In this document: piece by piece, positions 47,028-59,765 of the stretch
Position numbering within the stretch: the first letter of the stretch is position 1
Layout of the letters: the number at the start of each line of letters is the position of its first letter
Source: Molossus alvarezi
Lineage: Eukaryota > Chordata > Mammalia > Chiroptera > Molossidae
Reading direction: 5' to 3'
Assembly (NCBI GenBank): GCA_037176705.1
Contig: CM073887.1
Location: 29,267,501 to 29,331,500 of the forward strand
DNA length: 64,000 nt
Made by a program: the position numbers and the translations under genes
The notes under the pieces: generated by a model
The model's input: the letters and a program-made list of their open reading frames with translations, nothing else
The model's database searches: none
Told to the model about the DNA's origin: nothing

Positions 47028-47400
47028 GAGCCCAGAGTACCAGATGGTGCAACCCAGTTTAACAACAGACTCCAAGAGTAATTGAAATAGAGAAGTTTAT
47101 TATTCCTAGGTCCTAGAGGAAGTTCCTGACATACATCAAGGCATCAAATGAGGAGGTGAAAGCAGAGTTCAGATAGGGAGAGAGGCCTTTATTAGGGTCC
47201 TTGGTAGGAGTGTTTTGGGGTTCCCAGGATAAGGCTAGATTGGCCAATTCAAACTAAAGAAGCTGGGTTTTGGTTAGTCACATAGAGTCTTATCTAAGGG
47301 GTGCGTAGCGGGAAGGTCATAGGGGGCAGGCAGACTGTTGATCACAAGAGCTGTAGGGAAAGTCACAGGAGGAATTTATATTTGCCTGTGACCCTGTGGC
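47028..47400 (-). mobile_element. LTR-like block, antisense, family not identified
   Basis: On the minus strand an AATAAAGG box (complement of 47186-47193) is followed about 90 bases later by AATAAA (complement of 47096-47101) and a T/C-rich U5-like stretch. This is the usual TATA-like/polyadenylation layout of ERV1-type LTRs. The 5' limit is uncertain and I did not find a TSD. Confidence 0.5.
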
Positions 47401-47499
47401 TGCTCTCCAGGGCTGTGTTAGCAGGATGGACTAGGATGAGTTTAAGGTTCCTGCAGGATGCTGGGCCATACCATTAGAGGCAACAATACTATGGAGTAA

Positions 47500-47900
47500 C
47501 TTACCTAAACTCTTGACAGCGATGAAATTGGTGTAGGCTATGTGGAGGAAGAGGAAGGAAGCAAACTTGATACAAAAGTTTGTGACTTGGGTGATTAGGT
47601 GGAAGGCAATGCTCATATTCAGTAGGAGAATTTGGAAGAGCAGGTTTGGGGCAGGGAATAGGGAAAAAGTAAATTAGTTTGGTTTTACTTTTCTGTTAAG
47701 GAACCTTGAGATTTGGGTATATAGTAATGTAGAATTATTCCATGAGCCACCCTGGAATTTAGATTAGGGTTAGTTGCTGAAATGATGTCATTAGATGTAA
47801 ATGATGAATGAAGCCTTGGGGATTCAATGGTATTGCTCAGTTATTGGGAGAAGAAGAGTGAAGTAGAGACGTAAGTTTTGGGGAAAACTCAATGCTATAA
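47500..47900. repeat. Probable ancient interspersed repeat, unnamed
   Basis: 'tgacttgggtgattaggtgg', 'aatttggaagagcaggtttgggg', then 'aaccttgagatttgggtatat' resemble a mammal-wide repeat I recall but cannot name with confidence. No open frame of interest. Confidence 0.3.
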
Positions 47901-48434
47901 CAAGTAAGACTTTATCATAATTGTCATGTATCTATTAAACACATTTACAGAATTAAACAAAGTGAAACAAAACATTTAAATCATTTAGAACTGTGGCTGA
48001 CATTGAAATGTTTTAATAAACATTTGCTATCATTAATATAATCATCATCATTATTGTATAAATGAAATATACTTACTTTCTAGAAGTCTGACAGGATTTT
48101 AGGTTGTTAGATCATCACATTTTTTAAATAAAAGATTTATTTTAGTTACCTAAGATATAGAGAAAAAAACGTAAAGTTTGTATAGTTTCCATATATTTTA
48201 TAGTCACTCTCCCCTATTATTAAACTTTTCGTTAGTATGAATGTCACATTAACCTTACATTAGTACATGTCACAATAAGTAAACCAATGTTGTATCATAG
48301 CTATTAATTAAAATTCATAATTTAAAAAGTTTTCTTAATTTTTTTATAATATTATTTTAATGTAGTCATGCTTTCCTGGGTTCCTCTTAGCTGAAATTTT
48401 CTCAGAACTTATGGTTTTTGATAACGTAAACCAT

Positions 48435-48508
48435 CATCAGTTATACTGGTTAGAGACTTGGTAGAACTTCCATCAATTGGAAATTTTTTGATGCATTTTT
48501 CATGATTA
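48435..48508. mobile_element. Ancient L1M non-coding segment, left part
   Basis: 'aattggaaattttttgatgcatttttcatgatta' continues after LTR B as 'gattgaagttatgggg'. Together they match a remembered L1M non-coding consensus running through 'catgattagattgaggttatggg', showing the pre-insertion sequence. Orientation was not determined. Confidence 0.65.
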
Positions 48509-49738
48509 TGAGATGATAGAGACAGGTTACAAAGGGACAGGACCATGGGAAGGGAACGCTGGGAATGTAGGAAGGTTTGTGAGGGCTTGGAGGTCGGCAC
48601 ACAGTCAGTGTGCTTTACCCCAGTCCACAGTAGATCTGGAGGTTTATTCAGATTCTACAGATCTCAAAATAAAACTAAAATCAACATGGAAAATTCTGCT
48701 TCTAAGCCCAGAAACCCCCAGCTTCCATTCACACTCCTGACTTATAGAAATGAAAGACTATTCTTGATTGCAAATTAGAAGCTTCTGGAAGGAGCACAGG
48801 TCAATTACATAACAACAACAAAAACAGAAAAATTGGTTTCAGGCAAGAGGGGAACAGCAATTGTATAGTTTCTTTATTATGGGTTTGCAAATGAGTTTTA
48901 TGTACTGTTAAAGAATATAGTGCTGGTGATTCTGACCTATTTCAATTAATATACCTACTGGTTTCTGGGAGCAAGGCAAGAGGATTACTGAATGAGCTCT
49001 GCTGTGAAACTACAGAGTGTGTTTCTGTTGCAAAAAGCCAGGTTACCTAAAAAAGGATTATAGGAAACCAAAATTGGATTTAGAAAAGAAACCAAAAGCA
49101 AGCTCCAAGGGTGTTTCCCCTCCTCCTCACTAATAGTCTGGGAGAAATTGAAATTATTATAAAAAAAGAAGCCAGTAAGGTCCTTATAGGTACCTGGAGC
49201 TACTTTATTTGTTGTTAACCATGCCCAACCAAGTTGCCTGTTCTCTGGGAGTAAAGCTTCTGTACAAATGTCAGAATAGCTAATTAATGTCTGTTTTTAA
49301 ATCAAAACCTGTCCACTTCCAACGAGGGTAGTTATGGGACGATGTATATCTTTGCTAATCAAATCTGCCCCAATTCACCTGACAGGGTGAGCTTTTTTAA
49401 AAATCATTGATGTCCCCGTATGATTTTTCCAGAAGGGTAATATGAATTTAGAGCTAGGTGACCCCAGGCTAAACCCAGTTAGGTGGCAAACAGGAGCTTT
49501 AAAATGTGTGAATGTTGCTAAGACAGAATTCTTTGAAAGGACCACTCCGAGGCTAGCGAGGCATATATCTACCCCTAGACAAAGGAGCCTCATCGACAAC
49601 CCACTGGGGTCCCCTCCCTGTTATAGGGAATCTGTCTATCTTTCAAATAAAACTTTCCCTCTGCTTGCCCATTTGAAGACTCATTCTTCAATTTTGCAAG
49701 ACAAGGAACCCAGTCCCAAACACCACTGCTTGGTTTCA
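48509..49738 (+). mobile_element. Solo LTR copy B (ERV1-like family)
   Basis: A 1230-bp solo LTR, the most complete of the three. It starts TGAGATGATAGAGACAGG and ends ...TTGGTTTCA. The 4-bp TSD is atta (48505-48508 and 49739-49742). Removing the LTR and one TSD copy restores a continuous L1M segment, which confirms the borders independently. It retains an AATAAA signal at 49646-49651, about 90 bases before the end, where R/U5 would be expected. No internal retroviral genes adjoin it. Frames inside it (up to 136 residues) are not coding. Confidence 0.92.
49646..49651 (+). promoter_or_regulatory. Polyadenylation signal in LTR B
   Basis: AATAAA in the expected R region. Copies A and C carry substitutions at the same place (aaataca on A's strand; agataag in C). 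Confidence 0.7.
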
Positions 49739-49742
49739 ATTA

Positions 49743-50560
49743 GATTGAAGTTATGGGGTTTGGGAAAGAATACAGCAGAAACAAAGTGCCATTCTCATTG
49801 CCCCATATTAAGAGGACATATTCTCAGCATGATTGTCTCTGTTGGACATTGACATCGATCATCTGGCCGAGTAGTGCTCACCAAGTTTCTTCGATGTAAC
49901 TTCCTATTTTTCCACCCACGGCAACTCTGGAGGAAAGTCGCTGTGCGAAGCCCACTCTTAGGAGTGGGGAGTTAAGCCTGTCCTTCTAGAGGGCAGAGTA
50001 TCTACATCAATCCTACGGAATTCTGTATGGGACATTTGTCTTTTCTCCCCCATTTACTTACTCATCTAATCATTATTTGTGTCTATGAACTCAGTTGTGA
50101 GGTTTTTTGAGCTTGTCTCTTCTTTCTGGCACTGCGGGGTGTTCCCGGCTCTTCTTGAGTATTTCCTTCCTTGGTCCTAATAACAACCATTTCCCCAGGA
50201 TCCCTGCTTTCTTTTCTTGGAGAATAGTATTAAAACAAATTCTGAGTGCTATGTGTGCTTATTGTTATAGGGGTTTCATTGTTTCTACACCCTCTCAGAT
50301 GACAGAGCAACAAATATGTGTGTTTACTATCTGTATGAATACAGGATCTATACATACTCTTATGTGTAATTATTGTATCTCTGTTAACCTAAACATGAAT
50401 TATATTCATATCTCCAACTCTAATCAATTACCACATAGATTATTGGAGCCTCCTTTTAGGGTTTTTCTGTAATCTCTCAATCCAACAATGAGAAATCTGG
50501 CCTTCACTATCCACCCGACACCTACATGGTTGTTCAAGTCCAGTATAATGTGTAATAGTA
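49743..50560. mobile_element. Ancient L1M non-coding segment, right part
   Basis: A long run of landmarks from a mammalian L1M non-coding region: 'gtgccattctcattgcccca', 'gtttcttcgatgtaact', 'ggagtggggagttaagcc', 'gagtatctacatcaat', 'tttctggcactgcggggtgttcc', 'gagaatagtattaaaacaa', 'accctctcagatgacagagc' and 'acctaaacatgaatt'. It is all non-coding and old. Confidence 0.75.
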
Positions 50561-52565
50561 TCAAAATTATTAGCCTCAAATCTTGTGGAAAACCACTATA
50601 TCAAGTAGAATAATATGCTTTTGTACAGTTCCTTCTGCCTTTAGTCTAATATATTCCAATCACATCCAAAATTACTTAGAATAACACCTTTTCCCAAATC
50701 TTTTCAGTAAGTCATTTTATATATTTGTATAGACTTTAAATTTTTAACAAAAATTATTTTAAAATAATTCTTATATCCACATACAAAGCATTAGTAGTTT
50801 AAAATAAAAATATTTATTAATAATCAATGTTTGAATAGGTGTAATTATAAAATGATCCTCTTTTCAAAAGCAGAAAGGATACTGTTTAATTATTCCTATA
50901 TTATATTCATTTAGTATTGTGCTGAAATTGTATTTGACAGGATAAAAAATAATTTTGTAGGATTTATCCAAATTATTTTTTTAAAAAATGTAAAGATGGC
51001 AATAAGGACTTAGTATTTATGTTAAGATTTTGATACAACTACATTTCTGGGGCTTACTATAGCTAAAAATAAAATACCAAGTATGTTGAGAAAAGCAAAG
51101 CAATTTGTGATGTCTCCAGGCAAATTTTATGTATACCATTTGTTTAGATTATCAGTCAACCTTTTGGACAAACTAAACAAACTGGATCTTCTGAGACTGC
51201 CAAAATTAATCAAATAGCCCTGTGTATACAAAGTCTTTCCTAGTAAACTGCTAAGGTAGTCTTATAGAAAGGAGAAAAAGTACATACTTTATCATTCATA
51301 ATATCTTTCAAGTTCCTTCCTAACAAGAATATTCTGAGACGAAATGTAATATGATTCTAGGCATTTGAGCACACTATGAGATTTGCTGCTCTCAGTAGCA
51401 TAAAATTTCTCCTCACAGTTCCCATCTTTGACAGATGACTCTATTGAAATCTTACTAATTTTCTGAAAAACAATATCCAGGGTAAGATACGCAGAAATCA
51501 AACTAAGGCATAAGGGAAAATAAAACCATGATCATAAATCTGCGGTCTGTGTCCCAAGCCTGAATTTTTCACGAAATTGTTCATGACTTTGACCCCTCCC
51601 CTTAACTCTTTGTGTTACCAATTCTTCTTTCAAAACTTGTTTAGTTTAAACGTATTCTAATAAATGCTCTAATATTAGTGTGCTATGGTTTTCTCATAAA
51701 GAAAATCATACATGGCAATCTCCTCTAATCACACCATAAATGCATGTAACATGTCTGCTAAGAACAAAATAATATTAGAAAGCAGCTGAAAAAAAATTAC
51801 TAATTCATTTTGCTTTAAAATTATTTTCCCTGGAAACCTACAAAGAGATAGCTGATTGTGTGAAATGACAATTGTAGTTCTGATTAGTCATTAAAATTCT
51901 ATGTACACCCAAATAAACCCAATACGCCAAATATATTTTACTCAAATAACTTTTCCCAGTGCAAGTACTACTCCATAAAAATGTTTGGAAAGAATAGGCA
52001 GACATTGAAGAACAATTTAAAATCATTCTCTTGACCCATAGGATTGCGTTAGAGTCAGGTTTTTACAACCCCGTAGTTCTAAGTATTACATATTATTTTT
52101 TCAAAGATCAGTTACATATTAAATATAAGTGTATAGTTATAGCCCCTTGCTTCGAACCCAAGCTCTTCGTGTCTGGCCGATGTCTATATCTCAAGCCTTG
52201 TGGCCCGCTTTGCCTCATAGTTATGCATGTTCTAGCCCTTTTCAGCTATTCATGGCTGCCCAAATGAGACTTTGCATCCAATGCTTCTATATATACCTTC
52301 ACACATGCTATTCCTTTTAAATACAATGACTCTATTTTCCATTTCTTTATCTGGATGATTTCTAAATAAGTAATAGACTCCTTTACTCTTGGAATCTAGC
52401 TACTGCTTTGGAGTTTAACTTAATTATCCTTTTTCTGATTTCAGAGTATGTTTTATTTTACTTGATATGTCCAGCCCAAACCAATGGAATAATCACTCAT
52501 TAAATGCCTCTTGACTGAATCAGCAAATAGCTAGCTTCATAAAGATGTTCATAAAAAAACAATCC
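50561..52565. other. Unique AT-rich sequence, possible L2 trace
   Basis: No gene is visible. At 52200-52500, 'cttcacacatgctattcctttt' and later 'cattaaatgcctcttgactgaatca' vaguely resemble L2, but I would not call it. Confidence 0.4.
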
Positions 52566-52581
52566 ATTCCCTTTTTAAAAA

Positions 52582-52790
52582 TTTTTTTTCTTTATTGATA
52601 ACAGAGAGAGGGGAAAGGTGAGGGAGAGAGAGATAGAAACATCAATGAGAGAGAACATTGATTGGCCGCCTCCTGCATGCCCCCCACTGGGGATTTAACC
52701 CACAACCTGGGCATGTGCCCGGACCAGGAATCAAACTGGTGACCTCTTGGTGCATGGGTCGACTCAACCACTGAGACACACCAGCTGGGC
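52582..52790 (-). mobile_element. VES-type SINE (lineage 1), antisense
   Basis: Head complement 'ctgagacacaccagctggg', B-box complement 'aggaatcaaactgg', 'ccccccactggggatttaaccc', CT-rich part and 'ctttattgataa' tail. The flanks are T/A-rich (cctttttaaaaa; ctctttaaaaaaa), so the TSD is not sharply defined. Confidence 0.92.
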
Positions 52791-52809
52791 TCTCTCTCTT
52801 TAAAAAAAT

Positions 52810-55394
52810 AAATAAATAACAGCCATTTAAAATATACCTAATCTTTACAAGTTGAAATAGGCCCATTCACAAAAGATGTAGGGAATTCACTTCTGATCAG
52901 GCTGATTCTGATTTAAATCTTTGTTATGGTTGTCATTAGTAGGTTTACCTTGAACAAATTGCTTATATTTCATGATACTCAGTTTCCTTATTTTAAATAA
53001 CCAAATGAAAATAACTATCTACATTATTAAGAGGTTTGAGTGAAAATATGACAATTCCCACAATATGAAATGCATAGAGTCTATTCTTCATATGCTCAGT
53101 TTAAAGCTTAAATCACATTCAAAAGATTTAAATAATGTATGTGATTTATTCATAAGCCCCATAATCATGCAAAAACTATCAGGCAATCAAGTCTTTAGTT
53201 GCTAATTTGTTTTATTTTATCTTAAAATTGAGTACATCAATTATTTTGCAAGTTAGGAGAATGCCATATTAAAGATGTTTCATTTGGTCTTTAATTAAAA
53301 TAAAACTACTTGTGTAAATGATCAAAACCAACAGATGTAATGGGCATAGTAGACTATTCAGAAGACAATAAAGATAATCACTACTGGTATCCAGGGTAAA
53401 CTATTGGCATTCAATTCTCTACTATCTTCCAATTCACACTTATCTAATTTATATGCCAGATATCTGTTAAAATGCTACTCGATTCTATTATAAAGTAAAA
53501 AACTGATTACTAAGAAATTAATTCAAAGGTAAAAAAGCTTATTTCTATCATAGTCACTATCAATATATTCTGAGAGTTATCTGCAGTTTGTAATGATTAA
53601 AATGCATGTTATCAAGTCATCAAATAACCAATTGAAGAAAGCACTTGACTATTTTGTTAACTGAAACATTAGATCAGAAATCAGATTTTGTAACTTAATT
53701 AAAATTCCTCCCATCGTAGACTTTTTCAATGATAACTTGAGTAATATTGGTTGAATATTTTGTGTCAGATAATATATACAGTTAAATATTAAGATAAAAA
53801 TAAATGACATGAATATTCTGAAATTGGGTTATATGTTTTTGACTTTTAAAAAATTTTAAACTAATACTCTGTACATTTAAAAGTAATTTTATGACAGTAA
53901 ATATGACAGTATAATGATATTATCTGATATGTACATTAAAAATAAAAATCGGCAGCAATATGAAAAGTTATTGGAAATGAATGAAATAGGAAGGCAGAAA
54001 AAAATCAACTAGGAGATTAGGATAATAAGTCAAGATAATAAGTTTAAGAGATAATGTAGGTAAGATGTAAAACAGCCGTGAAATGTGGGTGTTTAAGATA
54101 TTTTTGAGGCAGAATCGATATCACTTCCTTTATATAAATGGACATGAACAGTAGGAAAGAAGTGGGTACAGATGGATAGATCGGGGCTCTTAATGTTAAG
54201 TCTATACAAAGGTGACATGGAGACACTCTGGTAACTCTGGGCATATGTGTGCTCATGTGTGTGTCTGTGTACCTGAATGTATAAACATTTTATTTTGTGA
54301 GAAATTTCCATAAGCAACTTCATTTTCAAATATAATGATGATCCAGAAAAGACTAAGAACCATTGTACCAACATGTAAATAATATTACATAAGGAAATGA
54401 ATCAACAAAGATATTCTGTTGGGCATAGGAGGGAATGAGAAGCAGGTAGGCAGAGATGACCACTGCTTGAGGATATACTTATTTGAGTTTCCTACAGGGC
54501 AAACATCCTGAGGGACATGTCTACTAGCCAAAGGTAAATACTAGTGTGAATCACATGAAATGCAGAATGAAGACTAAAATTTAACATCCATTGATGTACA
54601 TGGAATTTTTCAATTTCTTCTAGGATGCCTCATTTTATGGATAGTTGTTTTGTTACATGTTAACCATAGAGTAGGTTCCAAAATTCAAGGTTTTTTGTTC
54701 TGAATTTAAGAAAATGTTCTCATTCAAGAATTGCATCAATACATCACAATATATTACATTTTAAAAATACTTAAAAAGAAAACACTTTTAATCACAAAAA
54801 TTTAAATGGTTGTTCATACACCTTTGTACTACCAATTTTATTTTTTCAGAATGATTAAATATGTCTTATAACTGAATAACCTTTTTATATTTAATAAATT
54901 CAAACTAATGCCAGAATTTGTAGCCTGTATACAGAATACATGTATACATGCCAATCATTAATATGCATCATTGACATTATAGCACACAAAGAGAAAAAGA
55001 AAGATTCATAGAAGACTCCTGAGCTTTTGAGCTGGCATTACAACAACATTGGGAGCATGAAGACCTGAATAAGGCCTCAAATTTGTTAAAAGAAATGCTG
55101 TCTCTAAAAAATCGATATGAGCAAAATACTCATTAGTAGTAACAAAATCCTAGTGTAAACAGCTTTAAGTAAAACAAAAAAGGACATCAAAAAACAAGAA
55201 AAGAAAAGTTTGATTATTGTCTGACATAGATCACTAACATAAATCAATTCAAATGTCCTCCTGATCAACATGAGGAAATTTGTTCTTATTTTTTTCTACT
55301 CTTTGAAAAATGTATTCACATAAGCAGTAAAAACCTTATTTTCCAAATCCACTTCATTTCCTAGAATCATTTCTTTGACTGTAGTATTTTCCTT
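52810..55394. other. Unique AT-rich sequence
   Basis: About 2.6 kb with no supported gene or repeat. A TG-rich stretch occurs at about 54245-54270. Confidence 0.5.
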
Positions 55395-56135
55395 AACAGC
55401 TTTGAGATACAATTTCCATATTGTATAAAATTCACCCTTCAGTGGGTATAATTCAGTGGCTTTGAGTATATTCACAGAGTTTTACCACATTGTCACTAAT
55501 TTTAGAACATTTCATCACTCCAAAAGGAAACCTTGTAAAGGCTGACCATCCCTGTTACCCACTCTCCTAGCTCCTAGTAACCACTAAGTCTACTTGCTAT
55601 CTCTGCGGATTTCCTTTTCTAGATATATCATATAAATCTCATTGTACAATATTTGTTTTTGTTTTTTTGTGACTGGTTTCTTTCACTTAGCATAATATTT
55701 TCTAGATTCATCCTTGTAGAACAAATCTATCTTTAATTTTTTTATTGTCAAATATTATTGTCATAGGGATATACCATATTTTTTTATTTATTCATCAGTT
55801 ATGAACATTTGGCTTGACTCTACTTTTAGGTTATTATGAATAATGTTGTCTTGACCTTTGTGTACAAATTTTTGCCTAGGCATATGTTTTCAATTATCTT
55901 AATTATATACCTCAGAGAACTGGTTAGTCATATGCTAACTCTATATTCAACTTTTTGTGGAACTATTAAACTATTTCCCAAAGTGATTGGGCATTTTCCT
56001 TTTCCCTCAGCAATGTATGAAGTTTCTAATTTCTCTATATCCTCAACAACACTTACTGACTTGCTGTTTTGTTTTGTTTTTAAATTCATTCTAGTGTTAA
56101 GTGCCATCTCATTGAGGTTCTTTTTGTTTTGTTTT
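55395..56135 (-). mobile_element. Old L1 3' half fragment, antisense
   Basis: Complement of ORF2 end plus 3' UTR, landmarks in order: 'aaaattcacccttcagtgggtataattcagtgg', 'acatttcatcactccaaaaggaaacc', 'tcctagtaaccactaagtctact', 'ggtttctttcacttagcataat', 'ttattcatcagttatgaacatttgg' and 'cagcaatgtatgaagtttctaatttc'. Many indels. L1M class. Confidence 0.85.
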
Positions 56136-56315
56136 GTTTTTCACGTATACGAGTCTGTTTTTTTTTTCTTTTTCTTTTTGGTTCAAAAAACACATAGGCT
56201 CTCACGTATACAAAATCTAAGAAGAGATAAAATACAAGCTTCACCTTTACAAAACAAACACACATTTTTCTTGAGTACAGGTAAAGCGTAACACCTTACC
56301 AAAAATAAAAAAGAT

Positions 56316-56540
56316 AGCCTGGCTGGTGTGGCTCAGTGGTTGAGCATCAACCCATGCACCAAGTGGTTGCTGGTTCAATTCCTGGTCAGGGCACATGCCC
56401 AGGTTGTGGGCCAAATCCCCAGTGGGGGGCATGCAGGAGGCGGCCAATCGATGTTCTCTCTCATTGATGTTTCTATCTCTCTCTCCCTCTCCCTTCTTTT
56501 CTCTCTAAAATCAATACAGAGAAAAAAAATTTTAAAAAAA
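56316..56540 (+). mobile_element. VES-type SINE (lineage 1)
   Basis: Head 'agcctggctggtgtggctca', A box tggctcagtggttgagc, B box ggttcaattcc, 'cagtggggggcatgcaggag', CT-rich part, 'ctctaaaatcaatacag' tail. The TSD is obscured by A-rich flanks. This is one of the best-preserved lineage-1 copies. Confidence 0.94.
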
Positions 56541-56816
56541 TTTAGGTTCTGTCCAAAGACTGGCAGTCACAGGAGTAACCTCCCCAGCCATGCTTAGGAA
56601 GGCTGCCTCTTACAGCCAGACTGTAACAAGCAGAGGGACCGCTGGGGACTGGAGGTGGAGGATGGCATTTGGTTGGTTCATGCATAGTTCTCTTGAAATG
56701 GCATAAAATAAAATGGGGCAAGGGAGAAATATGTAAAGCCAGATACTTTTAAAAATGCGGCATAAGTAGGTATACAATGTACAGTATTTTTCCTAGCAGG
56801 AAGCAAACAAATAAGA

Positions 56817-57825
56817 TGTTTTCTTTTTAATTGCGTTATAATTGATATGTAATATTATATTAGTTTCAGGTGTACAACATGATGATTTGATATTTGTATA
56901 TTTCAAAGTGATCACCATAATATGTCTAATTAACATCCATTGACAACATAGTTACAGAATTTTTTTTCTTGTGATGGGAAATTTTAAGATCTATTCTCTT
57001 AGCAACTTGCAAATATGCAATCCATTGTTATTAACTAGTCACCATGTTGTACATTACATACCCATGACTTACGTATTTCATAATTAGAATTCTGTGCCTT
57101 TTGAACCCCTTCACCCATATTGGCTACCCCTCATCACCCTCACCTCTGATAACCACCAATCTGTTCTCTGTATCTTTGAACTTGGTTTTTTGATTGTTTT
57201 AGATTCCGCATATGTGAGATTATATGGTATTTGTCTTTATCTCTCTATTTTATTTCATTTAGCATAATACACTCAACATCCATCCATGCTGTTGTTGTAT
57301 ATGGCAAGATTTCACTTTCTTGATGGCTGAATAATATAGTTATAATAAGTTGTTTCTGTATCTTGGCTATTCTAAATAATGCTAGAATAAACATGGAAGT
57401 GCATATATTTTTGAATAAATTTTTGTTGTTGTTTTCTTTGGATAAACACTCAAAAATGGAATTGTTGGATTATATAGTAGTTCTAGTTTTAATTTTTAAT
57501 TTACAAAAAGAAGATAAAGTTTTAATTTACATGTCCCTAGTGAATATTTATGTTGATAATTTTTTTATGTTCTCATAGGTTATTTGTCTGTAGTCTTTGG
57601 ACAAATGTCTATTTAAACCTTTCCCCCATATTTTGGTTGTCTTTTTCTTTTATTGTAGGTGTTCATCATATATTCTGGATACTAGAGCATTATCAGCTAT
57701 ATGATATATGAATATTTTTCCCATTCTATGGGCTATACTTTTACTTTCTTTTCTCTGTAAATGATAAAACTTTTTAATTTTGAAGGAGTTTACTTGACCA
57801 TTATTTATCATCTGTGTGTGTTTTT
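56817..57825 (-). mobile_element. Old L1 (L1MA-like) 3' end and ORF2 part, antisense
   Basis: Complement landmarks in order: 'attagtttcaggtgtacaacatgatga', 'ttaacatccattgacaaca', 'aacttgcaaatatgcaatcc', 'atctgttctctgtatctttgaac', 'gcataatacactcaacatccatccatg', 'ttggataaacactcaaaaatgga' and 'tgggctatacttttactttc'. It continues at 58042 after a SINE. Frames are decayed. Confidence 0.88.
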
Positions 57826-58040
57826 ATTTTTTAATCCTCACCTGAGTATGTGTTTTTATTGATTGTTTTTAGAGAGGAAGGGAGAGAGAGAAAGAAAAAC
57901 ATCCATCTGTTGCTTCCCATACATGCCCAACCAGGCATCAAACCCGCAACCCAGGTATGTGCTCTGACTGGGATTCAAACTCCCAATGATTTTGGTGCAC
58001 AGGATGATGCTCCAATCAAGTGAGCCACTTGGCCAGGGGT
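57826..58040 (-). mobile_element. Old VES-like SINE, antisense, inside L1
   Basis: Head complement 'gagccacttggccagggg', B-box complement 'gggattcaaactcc', shortened CT-rich part and the terminal 'aatcctcacctgagta' half-hairpin. The flanking repeat is imperfect (tcatctgtgtgtgtttt from 57808; tcatctatgctttt from 58042). Confidence 0.82.
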
Positions 58041-58115
58041 GTCATCTATGCTTTTGATGCCATATCTAAGGTACTATTGTCTGAGATTTATTCCTGTATT
58101 TTTTCTAATTTGGTC
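58041..58115 (-). mobile_element. Old L1, continuation after SINE
   Basis: 'gcttttgatgccatatctaaggtactattg' and 'gatttattcctgtattttttct' continue the ORF2 complement of the same L1 copy. Confidence 0.65.
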
Positions 58116-58492
58116 TTGTTGTTTTTTTGTTTGTTTGTTTTATTTTTTTAACTCTGTGTTCATAAGTTCTCTTAACACCCTAACTGTCAAAATCTATAGT
58201 TGTTGTGGCATAATCATCAAGTGTATAAATCAAGTATCTACTTTTCTCAATGGACTATTATAAAAGCAAACAAAGACCTAACAATGAATTATGTAGACTT
58301 ACTCACTTAAAATATATTTATAATATTTTCTAGACCTTGTTCCTCACTTAAAGTTCCTTTTACTTTCTCAGTGCAGCAAATTTCTTGACTCCCACAGAAG
58401 TACGTATATCTAAACTTTTAACTTAGTTTTGAAACCCTGACGTTTATATCCATATCAGTTCTCCTAGTGTCTTTTTTAAAGAATTGGTGTCA

Positions 58493-58722
58493 CGCCCTGG
58501 CCGGTTTGGCTCAGCGGTTGGAGCGTCGGCTTGCGGTCCAGAGAGACCCGGGTTCAGTTGCCGCTAAGGGCATGGACCTCGGTTGCAGTTTGTCCCCGGC
58601 CCTGGTTGGGTTGTGAGGGTGGCAACCACTCGATGTGTCCCTTTCACATCGATGTCTCTCTCTCTCTCTCTCTGTCCCACTCTATCTGAATAAAATATCC
58701 AAAAAATAAAAATAAAAAATAA
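58493..58722 (+). mobile_element. VES-type SINE (lineage 2) with perfect 15-bp TSD
   Basis: Head 'cgccctggccggtttggctc', A/B boxes, 'cggttgcagtttgtccccgg', 'cactcgatgtgtccctttca', (TC)n. The 3' end is truncated ('ctatctgaataaaatatcc' then AAAAAT repeats) and lacks the terminal hairpin. TSD aaagaattggtgtca at 58478-58492 and 58723-58737. Confidence 0.95.
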
Positions 58723-58820
58723 AAAGAATTGGTGTCATATTTACCTGTCGTAACTTTTCTTCTACCTCTCTACAATGACTAAAAAAAAAAAAAGTAATAA
58801 TAATAATAACAACAAACACA

Positions 58821-59088
58821 GCCGTGGCTAGTTTGGCTCAGCGGTTAGAAAATTGGCCTGCAGACCAGAGAGTCCCGGGTTCGGTTCCTGCTAAGGGCAT
58901 GTTCCTCAGTTGCAGGTGTTCCCTGGCCCCTGTTGGGGTCATGTGAGTGGCAACTGCTCGATGTGTCTCACTCACACTGATTTTTCTCTCTCTCTCTCTT
59001 TCTCCCACTCTCCCGCCTGTTCTATCTGAAGATAAATGCAAAAAAAAAAAAAAAAAAATTTCCTCTGGTGGGCGTAAAAAAAAAAAAA
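58821..59088 (+). mobile_element. VES-type SINE (lineage 2)
   Basis: Head 'gccgtggctagtttggctca', B box 'gggttcggttcc', 'ctcgatgtgtctcactcaca', 'ctatctgaagataaatgc', an internal A run (59040-59057), then a degraded hairpin 'tcctctggtgggcg' and a second A run. Probable TSD aataacaacaaacaca (before) / aataacaaatacag (after). Confidence 0.9.
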
Positions 59089-59104
59089 TAATAACAAATA
59101 CAGA

Positions 59105-59765
59105 TTTAATGATAAATATCACCTGCAACTTCTTTTTAAGGATACCATAAAGTAATTGTGTGCAACTCAAGACGTGAAATAATTTAGAATAATTGGTTCT
59201 ACTTATATAATAATTGGTTCAAGGAAGGAAATCCCATTTACATGGTCTTATTTGCTGTCTCTATGTGGCTGAGAGCCATGTCTTTAATGAGCTCCTACTT
59301 GAAAGACATGAACTACCCTGGGGAACTGCCAAGGCAGGGAGAGGACCAGACATATCATAAAGTTTTATACCTTAAGTGGGAAAACTAGATAATTTTTTAC
59401 AGTGCATGGGGAGATAATGGTGATATTTGCCTGCCTCTGCTTCATCTGGAATGTGTAGAAAACACACCAAACATAAACAAACAAAAAGCAAAATGAAGGC
59501 ACAGCAACACAGAAAAAAAGTGAAAGAATTTTTACCTTATGGCATTCAAGGTACTAACAGAAAATGACAAGACAGAAGAAATTAAAAGTGGTTTCAGGTT
59601 GATTGTATCCAAGGCTTATGTTACAACTAAATACTTATAAAATATAGATATAGGCCTGAAAGAATTGCTACAGATAAGTACATAAAAATCCTACAAAAAA
59701 AAGAAAAGAAAACGAAACAAAAATTTTAAGTAATATTTGAAACAAACCACCGTGTATAAAAACCA
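59105..59765. other. Unique sequence
   Basis: About 0.65 kb with no supported gene or repeat. Confidence 0.45.

Noticed and set aside
49442..49852. 136-residue plus-strand frame
   Set aside because: Most of it lies within solo LTR B and runs on into the flanking L1M; the equivalent frames in LTR A and C are not conserved.
55836..56291. 151-residue plus-strand frame
   Set aside because: Antisense to an old L1 ORF2 fragment and continuing into T-rich sequence; not a gene.
56328..56597. Protein frames starting in SINEs (also at 23881, 24190, 16114, 1466, 62761 and others)
   Set aside because: Recurrent frames such as those ending in repeated Ser/Leu come from the CT-rich part of VES SINEs; they are repeat shadows.
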